Shown in pieces: positions 10,937 to 21,925 of a stretch of 64,000 bases of DNA. The stretch spans positions 1 to 64,000 of the forward strand of contig JACCIC010000351.1 in the NCBI GenBank assembly GCA_018907035.1. Reading direction: 5' to 3'. Under the pieces are notes generated by a model, which searched no databases, was not told the origin of the DNA, and saw only the letters and a list, made by a program, of their open reading frames with translations. Every line of letters starts with the position of its first letter. Within the stretch, counting starts at the first letter, position 1. The DNA comes from Sycobia sp. Sy_11 (taxonomy: Eukaryota > Arthropoda > Insecta > Hymenoptera > Epichrysomallidae). The translations under genes and the position numbers were made by a program.

Positions 10937-11148
10937 TGACAGTATGATTTTCCAGCTTTTCCATTTTTACGAAAAACACAGAGGTGTCTTGTTCAGCGTG
11001 CTCTTAAACCTAAACTAACATGGCGATTGGACTGAAACTATAGCTACAAGCTACCTAAGGATGGTACTATAGAACTCCACCTCAAGGTAGGCCTAGTGGC
11101 GCCATTTCCTGGTCAGCCCCGAAGCTTATCAATCCACCCTCGTACTTA
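10937..11148 (-). mobile_element. mariner 5' end fragment
   Basis: Nearly the same sequence lies upstream of the mariner transposase at 59326-59515. Both contain TTCCA-TTTTTACGAAAAACACA-type sequence, AACCTAAACTAACATGGCGA, AAGGATGGTACTATAGAACT and CTGGTCAG, and both end at CAATCCACCCTC. There is no transposase here, so it is a severed mariner left end joined directly to repeat X. Confidence 0.65.
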
Positions 11149-11303
11149 AGAGTGCTCCTCACGATTGCCGGAAGTCCGAATCGATCGATGCGCCTCAAAG
11201 AGAAAACTTTTGCGTCAAATTAGAGAACTAAAATCAATGGTCTGCACTACCGACATTTCAGGAACGTATCCACAATGAAAATTGTAGGAATAGCCCCCTT
11301 TCT

Positions 11304-11362
<59 letters not shown>
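11149..11362 (+). repeat. Repeat C with (TA)n tail
   Basis: Matches the reverse complement of 46661-46865: AAGAGTG-CCTCACGATTGCC, GAATCGATCG, TTAG-GAACTAAAATCAATG, GACATT-CAGGAACGTATCC, and ends in a (TA)n tract (11307-11362) exactly as the other copy does. The shared TA-tailed end suggests an element whose terminus lies at the microsatellite. The family is unknown. Confidence 0.7.
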
Positions 11363-11364
<2 letters not shown>

Positions 11365-11645
11365 CGGCTATGTAGCGCTCGATGTTATACACGAATGAAC
11401 GTTCCTTATCAAAGCTTCTTATTTCAGTATCATATTTCATTGCCTTGCTCTGTCGCGAGTAGTTGCGAGTAAAATGTAGCATCTGAAAGTTCGATAATAT
11501 GTTGCCAGTACATACATATGACAATATTGAAATGCATTTTTGTCTTTTATAATAACTTTTCTAATAACAAATATTAATATTCAAGAAAATACATATTACT
11601 AATATAGTAAAGATAATTAAAAATTATTCTTTAATAAATAAATAA

Positions 11646-11695
<50 letters not shown>

Positions 11696-11757
11696 CACTA
11701 GCTCATTAATTTCTACAAAATTCTGTAAGAACATTTAGAATTTAGAATATCTATTCG
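11363..11757 (-). repeat. Repeat B (minus), left inverted copy
   Basis: The reverse complement of this segment is repeated at 18980-19373, including an internal (TA)n tract (11651-11691). Shared blocks include TTGATAAGGAACGTTC, GATACTGAAATAAGAAGCTT, GCAAGGCAATGA and AAATTAATGAGCTAGTG. Two shorter copies lie at 20964-21195 and 53945-54100. No ORF. Confidence 0.8.
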
Positions 11758-12760
11758 GAGCTTATAAAATTTGAATATAAACCAGTAATCTTATCGAAGT
11801 GAAAAAAATAATTTTTCTTATATTTATCACTTAGGATCAGGAAATACAATTTCCATAAAAAAACGTGCAATAAATAAAGTATGTGTAATAGTAAAAGTAG
11901 AAAAATTTTACAAACATTAGTAAAATCTGCAATATTTATTTCATATATTCTGTTGAAAACAAAAGATACGAATCCTTCATGTTTCGCATTTAAATTCTTT
12001 GTGCCACAAGTTTTTTGTGTGGCACAAAGAATTAGAAAGTCATTAGACTTCAAATCAGAGCGTAACCTTTGGATTGGCTCTTTGAGAACCGATTAGGTAA
12101 AAAATAATTTTCAACGTATTCTTCAAAGAAATCAGAGTCATAAAATTGTACAATTATATCTATATATATTAATCAAAATTAATAGAGGTTCAAAAAAATG
12201 AATTTGCCAAACATATCGTCATGTAAATTAATTGGGGTTTTTTATAATCAAAAATCAATCAAAATTAATTTAAACCGAATGGAATGAGTGTTAAAAATAC
12301 TGATTAGAAATCCACATTTTTGTATAAATAAATATATTAAAGGAGAATAAATTTATTTATTTAAATTAAATCTTATTAAATTGAATAAATAATTTTTTAC
12401 CGGGATTATTTTTCTTTTATAAAATTTTAATTTAAAACTACTGCCATATCATCTTGATACAATATTATACGATTTAATTTAATTTAATATTAATATTAAT
12501 TTAATAATATTTATTAATGGAATGCATTATGTTTTCAATAATTGTAATAAATAAAATATCCTCTAAAATATCAAAACTTGATATTTATATTATTTCCTTA
12601 TTTTTAATACTTCTAAAGATATTTTGCTGATTATAATTGTTATTTCTTTGCTAATTTTTATACAAACATAGTTTCACGTCTATAAATCGAAAGCCATTTA
12701 CAATGCCGAATAAATGCAATTATATATTTATGTATTATAGATGAGGGGCTACTCCGATTG
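11758..12760. other. AT-rich sequence with one strong hairpin
   Basis: No gene was recognised. It contains a perfect 15 bp inverted repeat, ATTCTTTGTGCCACA (11994-12008) with its complement at 12018-12032, separated by 9 bases. Confidence 0.6.
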
Positions 12761-12972
12761 AGAGTCAAGTTCTCCAAAAGTTCTCTTTCGGCTCTCGCCG
12801 AGCTCTCTTGCTTCTCTTCTGTAATACAACGCCAAGTAAACAGTACATTAAAATTCATCTATAACATTATGTGGGCGATAAGAACGAGAGTCGAAAAGAA
12901 CTGGATAGAGCTCAAGAAATCCAGAGAACGACCAATCTCATTATATATTTTTAGGTAATTTTACTTTTTCAT

Positions 12973-13772
12973 ATTAATTTAATTTTTTTTATTTAAATTC
13001 TATATTATCTAGGAAAATAATCTTCGCATTAAAAAATGAAAAGAGTAGTTTTCGATTTAGAAGTTAATTTTTTATAATAATTATATATTTGAGACACCAA
13101 AAAGTTATGTGCTTTTTGGCTCTCACTGAGCTTTCCCCGCCTCTCTTCTACTTTCAAAGTGTTTCTCTTATTCCCTTTACAAATAAGTAGTACGTTGTTT
13201 ATAAATGATAACAAGCGAACAAAAATAACTTTTTTGATTTTCTATTTCATTAACCATTTTCTAGTCATTTTTTATACTATAATGGACAGTTCAATTACAA
13301 TCTATGCTTCACTATAAAAATGTCACATTTTTTGTTTAAAAACAGATTTTTGGAGTTTCTTCATAGAATGTTAAATAGCTGTTTGAATAAGTTTTTCATC
13401 ACAGACAAAGCAATAAACAATAGTCATTAATACTTTCTATCACTTGCACAATAATAATAGGTTCAAATAAGACAATGTGGTGCATTTATCTATTCATGTT
13501 TATCTATTCATTTATATTATAATTTTCATTATTATCATTTACAAAAAACGTACACCTTATTTGTAAAGGGAAGAAGAGAAATACTTTGAAAGTAGAAAAG
13601 AGACGGGGAAAGCTCTGTGAGAGCCAAAAAGCACATAACTTTTTGGTGTCTCAAATATGTAATGATTATAAAAAATGAAATTCTAAATCGAAAGTTACTC
13701 TTTTCATTTTTTAATGTGAAGATTATTTTCCAAGATAATATAGAATTTAAATTAAAAAATTAAATTTTTATG
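12973..13772. repeat. 0.8 kb foldback element
   Basis: The left arm (about 12973-13211) is matched in reverse complement by the right arm (about 13531-13772). Shared landmarks include CATTAAAAAATGAAAAGAGT, GAGACACCAAAAAGTTATGT and the TTTACAAATAAG/CTTATTTGTAAAG ends. The loop is about 320 bp, AT-rich, with no ORF. A weaker, single-arm relative lies just upstream (about 12775-12870, with GGCTCTCGCCGAGCTCTC). It fits a foldback or long-TIR MITE. Confidence 0.85.
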
Positions 13773-13858
13773 AACTAGTAAATTTTAATCAAACTTCCCG
13801 TGGTCCTCACCTGCGCGCAATAGAATTTATTAAAAAATATTTATCTCAAGAAAGAACA

Positions 13859-14234
13859 GGTTAGATTATTTTAGCCTTCTATAAATAATAAAGCAAAAAA
13901 TACTTGAAACTAAATATTGGAGAGTATCGTAAAAGGATGTAAACATATGTGTCCACTGTGTCTTATTACGATCTGCGTCTTTGTTGCCCTGCGCGGCAAA
14001 TGATTTATGAGTTTATTGCCTAGATGCCTGATGAGTTTTTATATAGGTTTTAAGTTTCTCACAAAGGCTTGCAGAGTTTTCAATTTCGAGTAATGTAGTT
14101 TTAGTTTTGCGTTGTCCTTTCGTTTGAACAGACGTCTTTTCCTTCCTCCTTTGAAATAAAGTTTATGTTAAAAGATTATTTCGTGTATCTTTATTTTTAA
14201 CATTCCACCTACTATATTTAATAAAAATTCAATA
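13859..14234 (+). repeat. copia 5' LTR
   Basis: Direct repeat of 18607-18979. Over about 375 aligned bases I count five substitutions, one 2-base indel and one 1-base indel, about 98.5 percent identity. It begins GTTAGATTATT (the expected leading T of TG is G here) and ends ATTCAATA just before the primer-binding site. It contains AATAAAG and AATAAAGTTTATG polyadenylation-like motifs. Confidence 0.95.
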
Positions 14235-14248
14235 GGTTATCGGCCCAG
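14235..14248 (+). promoter_or_regulatory. Primer-binding site, initiator tRNA-Met anticodon arm
   Basis: GGTTATCGGCCCAG directly abuts the LTR. From memory of insect initiator tRNA-Met (anticodon arm CTGGGCCCATAACC), the perfect complement is GGTTATGGGCCCAG, so there is a single mismatch. Drosophila copia is known to prime from an internal half-tRNA-iMet at this place rather than from the tRNA 3' end, so this supports copia-clade membership. Confidence 0.8.
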
Positions 14249-14363
14249 ATTTCGCGAGTAAACTTTCCGTGATTTTGTGTATAGTGTAAACTAGTGATAA
14301 AATAAACTGTGTCAAATACACAACAAAAACAAAACAGTTTTTTTTTCTTCTAGTAAGTGAAAA

Positions 14364-14770
14364 ATGGAATCCATTAAAACAAAAAGGAATATTAAGCCTT
14401 TTAAGGGTGATAAATATAGTGTGTTGAAGTTTAAAATTTGATCTCTTCTATCTGAACTTCATCTATTGCTCGTTCTTGGTGAGCAAGTCCCTGCAGTAAT
14501 GACAGAAGAATGGAAAAAGTGTGAACGAATTGCAAAAGGTGTAATAGTGGAGTATCTGTCGGATTCTTTTTTGGGTTTCGTGAAAGCCAATGATACGGCG
14601 TAAACATTTTTGCAGTCTTGATATGGTTTTCCAATATGGCAGAGAAAATCATCGTATAAAGGATCGCAGATTCTATACGAAAAATGAACAGCAACATTCA
14701 GGAGATAATAAAACTTGACAGTTTCACTTAAAAGAAGTGTCCTGAATATTACCAGCAAGGAAGGACTAAA
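14364..14770 (+). pseudogene. copia gag, truncated and broken
   Basis: ATG at 14364 opens a copia-type Gag N-terminus (KRNIKPFKGDKYSVLKFKI, then EEWKKCERIAKGVIVEYLSD), which would form the virus-like particle. Stops occur at 14440 and near 14600. By about 14765 the text has become DVLKDGLCCSKVPQNLL, which belongs to the protease-to-integrase linker of copia polyproteins. Neither a CCHC zinc knuckle nor a D-S/T-G protease site can be found between the two, so nucleocapsid and protease were lost by internal deletion. It cannot make Gag or process a polyprotein. Confidence 0.85.
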
Positions 14771-14799
14771 GATGTTCTGAAGGACGGCTTATGTTGTTC

Positions 14800-15900
14800 G
14801 AAGGTGCCGCAAAATTTACTACCTGTCAGCAACATGCAGAAAGCACAGATGAGTATTCATTCGCTTCAATCCAAATGGGATTGAAGTTACTAAAAATGAT
14901 AAAATAATTTTTGTCGGTAAGCCCATAAATAATTTGATTCCTATAGGATTCATTATTAATAAATTATATAATAAAAAGTCTCTAATGCGATAAACAGTAA
15001 TTATAGTTGATGGCATCAAAGACTTAGACATATGGGCAAATCGAAAATTATTGAAATGAAAAATAATAAGATGGTCGATGGTATTAAATTAATTAATAAT
15101 ATTCAACTAAATGATTATATGTGTGAAGCTTGTATTTTTGGCAAACAAGCAAGAGTACCTTTTCAGAAAAGATAAAAATAAAAATCATATAAAAAGACCA
15201 TTTTTTATTATTCATTTAGATGTTTGCGGACTAATCACTCCTTCGCCATTAGATGGTAAAAATTATTTTGTATTGTTTGTAGATGAATTTATGCACTACT
15301 GCATTACATATTTAATAGTATTAAAGTCAGATGTATTTTCTATTTCAAAGACTTTATAAAAAAAGTCAAACTCATTTTAATTTAAAAATAGTAAATTTAT
15401 ATTGTGATTATGGTGGAAAGTATTTATCGAATGAAATGAAGGACTATTGCAAATATAATTAAACCAGCTATCATTTAACAGTTTCTCATACTCTATTATT
15501 AAATGGAGAAAGAATGATTAGAACAATTACTGGAAAAGTACTACCTGGATAAGTGAGATAAACTGAAGGAAGTAATTTGGGGAGAAGCAGTTTTAACTGC
15601 TATGTATTTAATAAATTGAATCCTTACTAATGCTTTCAAATAGTATAAAATACCATATCAATTATGGCATGGTAAAAACCCTCAAGTAAAATATTTAAAA
15701 GTTTTCGATAGTACAATATATGTGAATAATAGAATAAGAAAAACAAAAAGTAAAATTTTGAAGATAAATCTTGGAAACGTATTTTAGTTGGTTATGTTTT
15801 AATTTTAATTTTACTATAAAATATGGGATGTAGACTCAGAAAAATTTATTGTGACAAGGGATGTGATAGCTGATGAAATAAATTTTTGAATTCGAGACCA
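14800..15900 (+). pseudogene. copia pre-integrase and integrase remnant
   Basis: Frames switch repeatedly but the order is copia-like. The GAG-pre-integrase zinc region has MKNNKMVDGIK and CEACIFGKQARVPF (about 15031-15160). The integrase core follows with KNHIKRPFFIIHLDVCG and NYFVLFVDEFMHYCITYL (15180-15350), carrying the first catalytic Asp. YCDYGGKYLSNEM (about 15400-15440) carries the second, and LNGERMIRTI is a shortened form of the motif around the catalytic Glu (about 15500). Stops and frameshifts at about 15174, 15357 and 15460 break the protein. Integrase normally inserts the cDNA into host DNA; this copy cannot. Confidence 0.85.
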
Positions 15901-16025
15901 GAAATGAGGCTTCAAGGAATTGTAATAAAAATTCCAAGAAAACGGATGAACGTAATGTTCGTAACAAATTAGTAGAGCCTACGAAATCTGATAAAGAAAA
16001 ATCAGAAAAATTTCTGGAAGAAATT

Positions 16026-17106
16026 ATGATAGAAAATTCCAAGAAAACTGATGAACGTGATGTTCGCAACAAATCAGTAGAGCTTCGGAAATCTGATAAT
16101 GAAAAATCAGAAAAATTTCTGGAAGACCAATCTGAGAAAAATGAATCAGATAAACTAGATTTGAAAATAGACAGAAATTCAAATGAAAATTTGAACAAGT
16201 CCAATAAATCGATAATAGAAATAGATAATAGCAATCAGTCAGAATTTCAAAATGATAAATATAATACAAAGAAAATAATTACAAATCTAAGAAGGAGTGA
16301 TAGAGTCAAAAATAGACCAAGAATTTCTTATGAAGAAATAAATTATGTTTTGTATGCACAATCAGTAAATTGTGAAATTCCCAATAATTTCAGTGATATT
16401 CAAAATAATATCCATAATGAAAAATGGGAACAAGCAATTAAAGATGAATTAAATTCATATTATTTTAATAAAACTTGGATACTAGTATCAAAGCCACAAA
16501 ACCAAAATATTATAGATTGTAAATGGGTATTCGCTATTAAAAATGATGAACATGGAAATCTATTAAAATATAAAGCGCGTCTTGTTGCTCGTAGTTTCAA
16601 TCAAAAATATTGAATTGATTATAATGAGACTTTTGCTTCAGTAGCAAGAATTACAAGCTTTAGATTAATTATAACGTTTGCAAAGCAATATAATTTGCTT
16701 ATTCACCATATGAATGTAAAAACTGCATTTTTAAATGGTTTATTGCAGAAAGAAATTTACATGAAAATTCTGAAGGAATTAAATACAAAACAAATCAAGT
16801 TTGTAAATTAAATAAAGCTATATATGGATTGAAACAAGCAGCAAGATGTTGGTTTGAAACTTTTGATAAAACATTAATAGCAAACGGTTTTAAAAATTCA
16901 TTAATCGATCGTTGCATATATATTTAAATAAAGGAGAAATATCTAAGAATATATATGTTGTACTCTACGTACATGATTTAGTAATCGTTACAACCGATAT
17001 TCACACAATGAATAATTTTAAAAATTATTTAATGATTAAATTCAGAATGACAGATTTAAAAGAAATTAAACTATTTCATGGAATAAAAAATTATAATAAG
17101 ATGTAA
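16026..17106 (+). pseudogene. copia reverse transcriptase remnant
   Basis: A charged linker (a repeated KSDNEKSEKF-type motif) leads into the RT: NEKWEQAIKDELNSYYFNKT, CKWVFAIKNDEHGNLLKYKA, RLVARSFNQKY, then a TGA at 16612. In the same frame follow ETFASVARITSFR and HHMNVKTAFLNG, then KLNKAIYGLKQAARCWFETF and NIYVVLYVHDLVIVTTD. Two catalytic positions are lost: Asp to Asn in the MDVKTAFLNG motif, and the YVDD box reads YVHD. Homology stops at 17106, where an expanded tandem repeat replaces the RT thumb. Confidence 0.9.
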
Positions 17107-17575
17107 TTATGATGTATATAATGAAATAATGAAATAATTAAATTATGAAATAATGAAATAATAAAATTACAAAATTATGAAATAATGAAATAATGAAATT
17201 ATAAAATTATGAAATTATGAAATAATGAAATTATGAAGTAATGCAATTATGAAATAATGAAATTATGAATTAAGAAATTATGAAGTAATAAAATTATGAA
17301 TTAACGAAATTATGAAATTATGAAGTAATGAAATTATGAAGTAATGAAATTATGAATTAACGAAATTATGAAATAATGAAATTATGAAATTATGAAATTA
17401 TGAAATAATGAAATTATGAAATAATGAAATTATGAAATAATGAAATTATGAAATAATGAAATTATGAAATAATATGAAATAATGAAATTATGAAATAATG
17501 AAATTATGAAATAATGAAATTATGAAATAATGAAATTATGAAATAATGAAATTATGAAATAATGACATAATGATG
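17107..17575 (+). repeat. 8/16 bp minisatellite inside copia pol
   Basis: About 460 bp of an imperfect array of GAAATTAT and GAAATAAT octamers, alternating as a 16 bp unit in its most regular part (17390-17565) and more degenerate to the left. It sits exactly where the RT thumb and connection coding sequence should be. Nothing similar is seen in the flanking pol sequence. Confidence 0.95.
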
Positions 17576-17639
17576 TACTTATTCTTAATTAGAGTTCATA
17601 TATAAAAACAATTTTAAATTAATTTAACATCAGTGATTG

Positions 17640-18369
17640 TGATGATGTAAACACACTAGTTGAAAATAATATAAATTAGAATGATTTAAATTCAGATAAC
17701 AAATATGACGCCCTTTTCAAAATCATATCGGATGCTTAATGTATGTAATGATTTGTATGCGTCCAGATTTGAGTACAGCAAAACATTTTCTAAGTAGATA
17801 TTCAAATAAAAATAATACAGAACTATGGAAATACCTAGAAAGAGTTTTAAGATATTTGAAAGGTTTGATGAATTTAAAATTAACTTATACAAAAGGCAAC
17901 AGTGAAAATATTTTAAGCTGTTATCTTAAATCTTATTAGGGTGGTCATGAAAGTACTGATAGAAAAAGTACAACAGGCTACTTATTTGAAAGCTATTTGA
18001 AAAATGCATGATTTGCTGGAAGACTAAAAGCATCTGTAGCAGCTTCTTCAACAGAAGCAGAATATATGACTTAACTTGAAGGTATTATGGCTAAAGTCTT
18101 TAATAAATTTTATAGAAATTAAAATCATGAAACCGATTGTAATTGGTGAAGACAATGACGGCTGTATAAGTATAGCGAATAACCCAAGTAATCATAAGCG
18201 ATCGAAACTTATAGATATTAAATATCATTTCTCGAGAGAGCAAATAGAGAAAAATGTAATAATATTGAAACATATTTCCACAGGGGAGCAGATTGCTGAT
18301 GGATTAACAAAGCCATTGCAAACTGTGAAATTCCTTGAACTCAAAAAAGGAATGAGCATGGAGGAATAA
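17640..18369 (+). pseudogene. copia RNase H region remnant
   Basis: Copia C-terminal Pol. IGCLMYVMICMRPDLSTA leads into LSRYSNKNNTELWKYLERVL and RYLKGLMNLKLTYTKGN, a stop at 17938, DRKSTTGYLFE, then SVAASSTEAEYMT with a stop. A third segment (18076-18369) reads IGEDNDGCISIANNPSNHKR, IDIKYHFSREQ and GEQIADGLTKPLQT, ending in TAA. The RNase H catalytic segments are recognisable but split over frames with at least three stops. RNase H would remove the RNA template during reverse transcription. Confidence 0.88.
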
Positions 18370-18597
18370 TAAAATATAATTCATATTGTTTTCATAAATA
18401 TATTTTATATTAGTAATAGAGACGGTTTGAATAGGTTTTGCTGGGTTTCCCTATTCCTTGCAAGAAATGTTGGACCGTGTGTAATTTCCCAGAACAAACG
18501 AGGAAAGAATATAGACTGAAAGGAACTATCGTATATCTAATATTAAGTTTTATTTTATTATATATTTTATATAATTGTATTTACTCAAGTAATTTTT

Positions 18598-18606
18598 GAG
18601 GGGGCG
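18598..18606 (+). promoter_or_regulatory. Polypurine tract of copia
   Basis: GAGGGGGCG lies immediately upstream of the 3' LTR, preceded by a T run. It has the expected place and composition for the plus-strand primer. Confidence 0.8.
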
Positions 18607-18979
18607 TGTTAGATTATTTTAGCCTTCTATAAATAATAAAGCAAAAAATACTTGAAACTAAATATTGGAGAGTATCGTAAAAGGATGTAAACATATGTGT
18701 CCACTGGGTCTTATTACGATCTGCGTCTTTGCTGCCCTGCGCGGCAAATGATTTATGAGTTTATTGCCTAGATGCCTGATGTGTTTTTATAGGTTTTAAG
18801 TTTCTCACAAAGGCTTGCAGAGTTTTCAATTTCGAGTAATGCAGTTTTAGTTTTGCGTTGTCCTTTCGTTTGAACAGACGTCTTTTCCTTCCTCGTTTGA
18901 AATAAAGTTTATGTTAAAAGATTATTTCGTGTATCTTTATTTTAACATTCCACCTACTATATTTAATAAAAATTCAATA
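18607..18979 (+). repeat. copia 3' LTR
   Basis: Partner of 13859-14234. It starts TGTTAGATT and ends TTCAATA. The next base, 18980, begins repeat B, and no target-site duplication matching the 5' flank is visible. Confidence 0.95.
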
Positions 18980-19040
18980 TAGATATTCTAAATTCTAAAT
19001 ATTCTTACAGAATTTTTTAGAAATTAATGAGCTAGTGGAT

Positions 19041-19102
<62 letters not shown>

Positions 19103-19373
19103 TATTTATTTATTAAAGAATAATTTTTAATTATCTTTACTATATTAGTAATATGTATTGCCTTAAATATTAATATTTGTTATAAGAAAAATTATTATAA
19201 ATGACAAAAATGCATTTCAATATTGCCATATGTACGTACTGGCTACTTATTATCGAACTTTGAGATGCTACATTTTACTGGCAAGTACTCGTGACAGAGC
19301 AAGGCAATGATATATGATACTGAAATAAGAAGCTTTGATAAGGAACGTTCTTTCGTGCATTATATGTCAATGA
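18980..19373 (+). repeat. Repeat B (plus), right inverted copy
   Basis: Reverse-complement partner of 11363-11757, with its own (TA)n at 19044-19099. It starts directly at the outer edge of the copia 3' LTR. Confidence 0.8.
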
Positions 19374-20963
19374 GATCTATAACTTTAATTATAAATATTA
19401 TTACATTGTACTAAACACCATGCTTTTTACAATTTCTTTAACATTTTTCTTATTATATTTCACGAATAACAGAATCGATGGATTTTACAATATTTTCATT
19501 AACATTATCTTATCTGTATATTATCCAATATTTTTTAAAAATTTATTAATATTTTATTGATTGATTCTGTAGTTACAGAGTCCTTAACTTATATAAGCTA
19601 GTTATACTTATATAAGCTGGTTATTTTTTTCTCATATTTACAATATGCATTGTTTTAATTAATTTCAAATGCACATTTTAACATATCTTTGACAATAAGT
19701 TACTTCCCAGTGATTTAGTCATATACTGTCAAAAATGTCTTTTTATGAGCCCACGCGTGGACAAAATGATGTGGAAATAAATTCGGCTATTTGTAAATGA
19801 TCTCCTTACTTTATTAAGCTATATTTCAATTAACAATATATATTTATTATTATTTTTTAGAGTTTTACATATATTTGTGTAAAGTATACTATGCTGTTAT
19901 TCCTAAGGATGCACATAAAATGCACTTAGCCATTTGTTTCAATGATACATTGTTTTAAGAAGTTATTGCGTTGTATAATTTATTTTGTGCTATTCTGTTT
20001 TGGAAGATTTTACAACAATATTTTGTGTAAATATTATTGTGGTATATGAATATTTATGCTTGATCTATGAAAAGATTAACAATATAATTATATAGATTTT
20101 TTGTATGTTTTTTTGTCTTTATATAAAATATTATTCTAAATTCAGTAAAATAGTAAGTTTGTAGAAAAGACATGTAAGATTTATAAATTGTAAATTTCTG
20201 AATATGCTATGAATATATATTATTATGTTTCCCTTTGTCAAAGAATTCTTTATCAGAGAAATTTATTACTATTCCAACAAGGTAGTTCAAACTAAATAAC
20301 GAAACATCGCTCAGATTGTAATATAATATAATATATTAGACAGAATAAAGCACTAGCTACTTTTAATTTCATTCAGTTCAATAACGCTATTATTTATAAA
20401 TAACAGAAAAGATAACTGCATATCAAAAAGTTATGATAACAACACAATAAATTTTGAAATAATTATAAATTTTTCCTGCTGGTAAAGGAGTATTATAAGA
20501 TGGTATATCGGAATATAAATAATTGTATAGGTATAATTAATGTTATAGGTATATTACGACATTAGTTAAATTTTTTCAATAAAATAAATTAATAAATGAA
20601 CAATTAAAAAAAAAATTATATATTAGATAAAATTTGAATAAAAGTGGCTACCAACGGAAAATATTATCGAAAAGAAGTGCACCACAGAAAACTGAAAAGT
20701 GCACACCACACCACAGAAAAGTGCACCACTTAAAACTGACAGAATTTGAGTATAGCTACAGGAGGGACTTATTTTGATAGTTTGAAAGCATACAATATGT
20801 TGAATGAATTTTGACAATTCATACTGCAGTGGTTTATTCTGAAGATTTGTTTTAATATTGAGCCTAGAATCGTTATTTCTATTGAAATCATATATTCTAA
20901 ATAGATATTCGTTCGAAGAAGACAATTAAAAAAAATATGCACGCGCGTATGTATGTGTGTGCA
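19374..20963. other. AT-rich sequence, no gene
   Basis: Long AT-rich stretch with only chance frames. Around 20680-20740 a short motif GAAAAGTGCACCAC is locally repeated. No family was recognised. Confidence 0.55.
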
Positions 20964-21195
20964 TTAGTAATATGTATCAGTTAAAACAGTTACTCTATGA
21001 ACATTAATATTTATTATCAGAAAATTTACTAAAAATGACGAAAATGCCGTATGCCCGTACTGGTAATGTATGCTTGATCTTTCAGCTACATTTTATGGGC
21101 AACTACTCGCAACAGGACAAGGCAATGAAATTCGATCCTGTAATAAGAAACCAAGATAACGAACGCACTTTCGTCCAAAACATCGAGCGCTAATA
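20964..21195 (+). repeat. Repeat B, third copy
   Basis: Aligns with 19141-19373: AGTAATATGTAT, ATTAATATTTATTAT, CCGTACTGG, TTTCAGCTACATTTTA-GGGCAACTACTCGCAAC, GCAATGAAAT and AACGAACG-CTTTCGT. Like 11363-11520 it runs on into CATCGAGCGCTA, beyond the end of the 19 kb copy. Confidence 0.7.
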
Positions 21196-21925
21196 GATGT
21201 AGTATGCATCTACGATCGTCTGAAAATGTAGAATAATATAGCTTTTTTTCTAAAACTTATACTAAAACATATAAAGTAAATGAGTATACATACATATATT
21301 TATTCATAATAGTTTTTAGTCCTGTATATACATAAAATAGTTAAAATAATAGTAAAAATTTAAAGCACAAGGCCCCCTTTACTTGATTGAATTCGTACGA
21401 TATTGAGCGTGGTTTGCTGCTCCATCTCTTTCAAAACGCAGCAACTATATTTCTGTCTGTTTTGCCGACAACTATAGTTATTTATCGGATTTATGGTTAC
21501 ATTGTGAAAGTAATTTACTTTTTCTGTTTTCTCAAAATATGTGGCATGTAGAACGATAAAACAAATTTTATTTAGTTCATTATTTTATTCTACAAGTGGG
21601 AAAACTCGAATTAGGTGCTCAACAAGTACATAGAATTCACAATAAATGTTTTCTTTGTAAGATCTGAAACACACTAGACTGCGTGCAGCAGACGATTCGT
21701 AAGACAAAACTTTTTGCACTGTTTTTTCCTAATTTCGAAAAATAGATTAATTCATATCTCTATTTTCCCACTTGTAGAATAATCTGAAGAATTTTTTATA
21801 ATGTTTTTTCTCTCTAAATAATGCGAAATAACGACCAAAACTGAAAAAGTAAATTTGTTTACGTTTTAGTAGTTCATCGTAGCGCTGCGAACGCCGTGAG
21901 GAGCACTATTAAAATAAAATAGATG
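21196..21925. other. AT-rich sequence with a short inverted repeat
   Basis: No gene. TTATTCTACAAGTGGGAAAA (about 21588-21607) recurs inverted at about 21763-21783, enclosing about 160 bp. It could be the end of a small MITE. Confidence 0.45.

Noticed and set aside
14431..16269. Minus-strand open frames of 66-132 codons across the copia region
   Set aside because: They are antisense shadows of copia gag and pol, rich in Phe/Ser/Leu as expected from the complement.
17107..17575. Regular short repeats suggestive of a CRISPR array
   Set aside because: The units are contiguous octamers with no unique spacers, in a eukaryotic retrotransposon.
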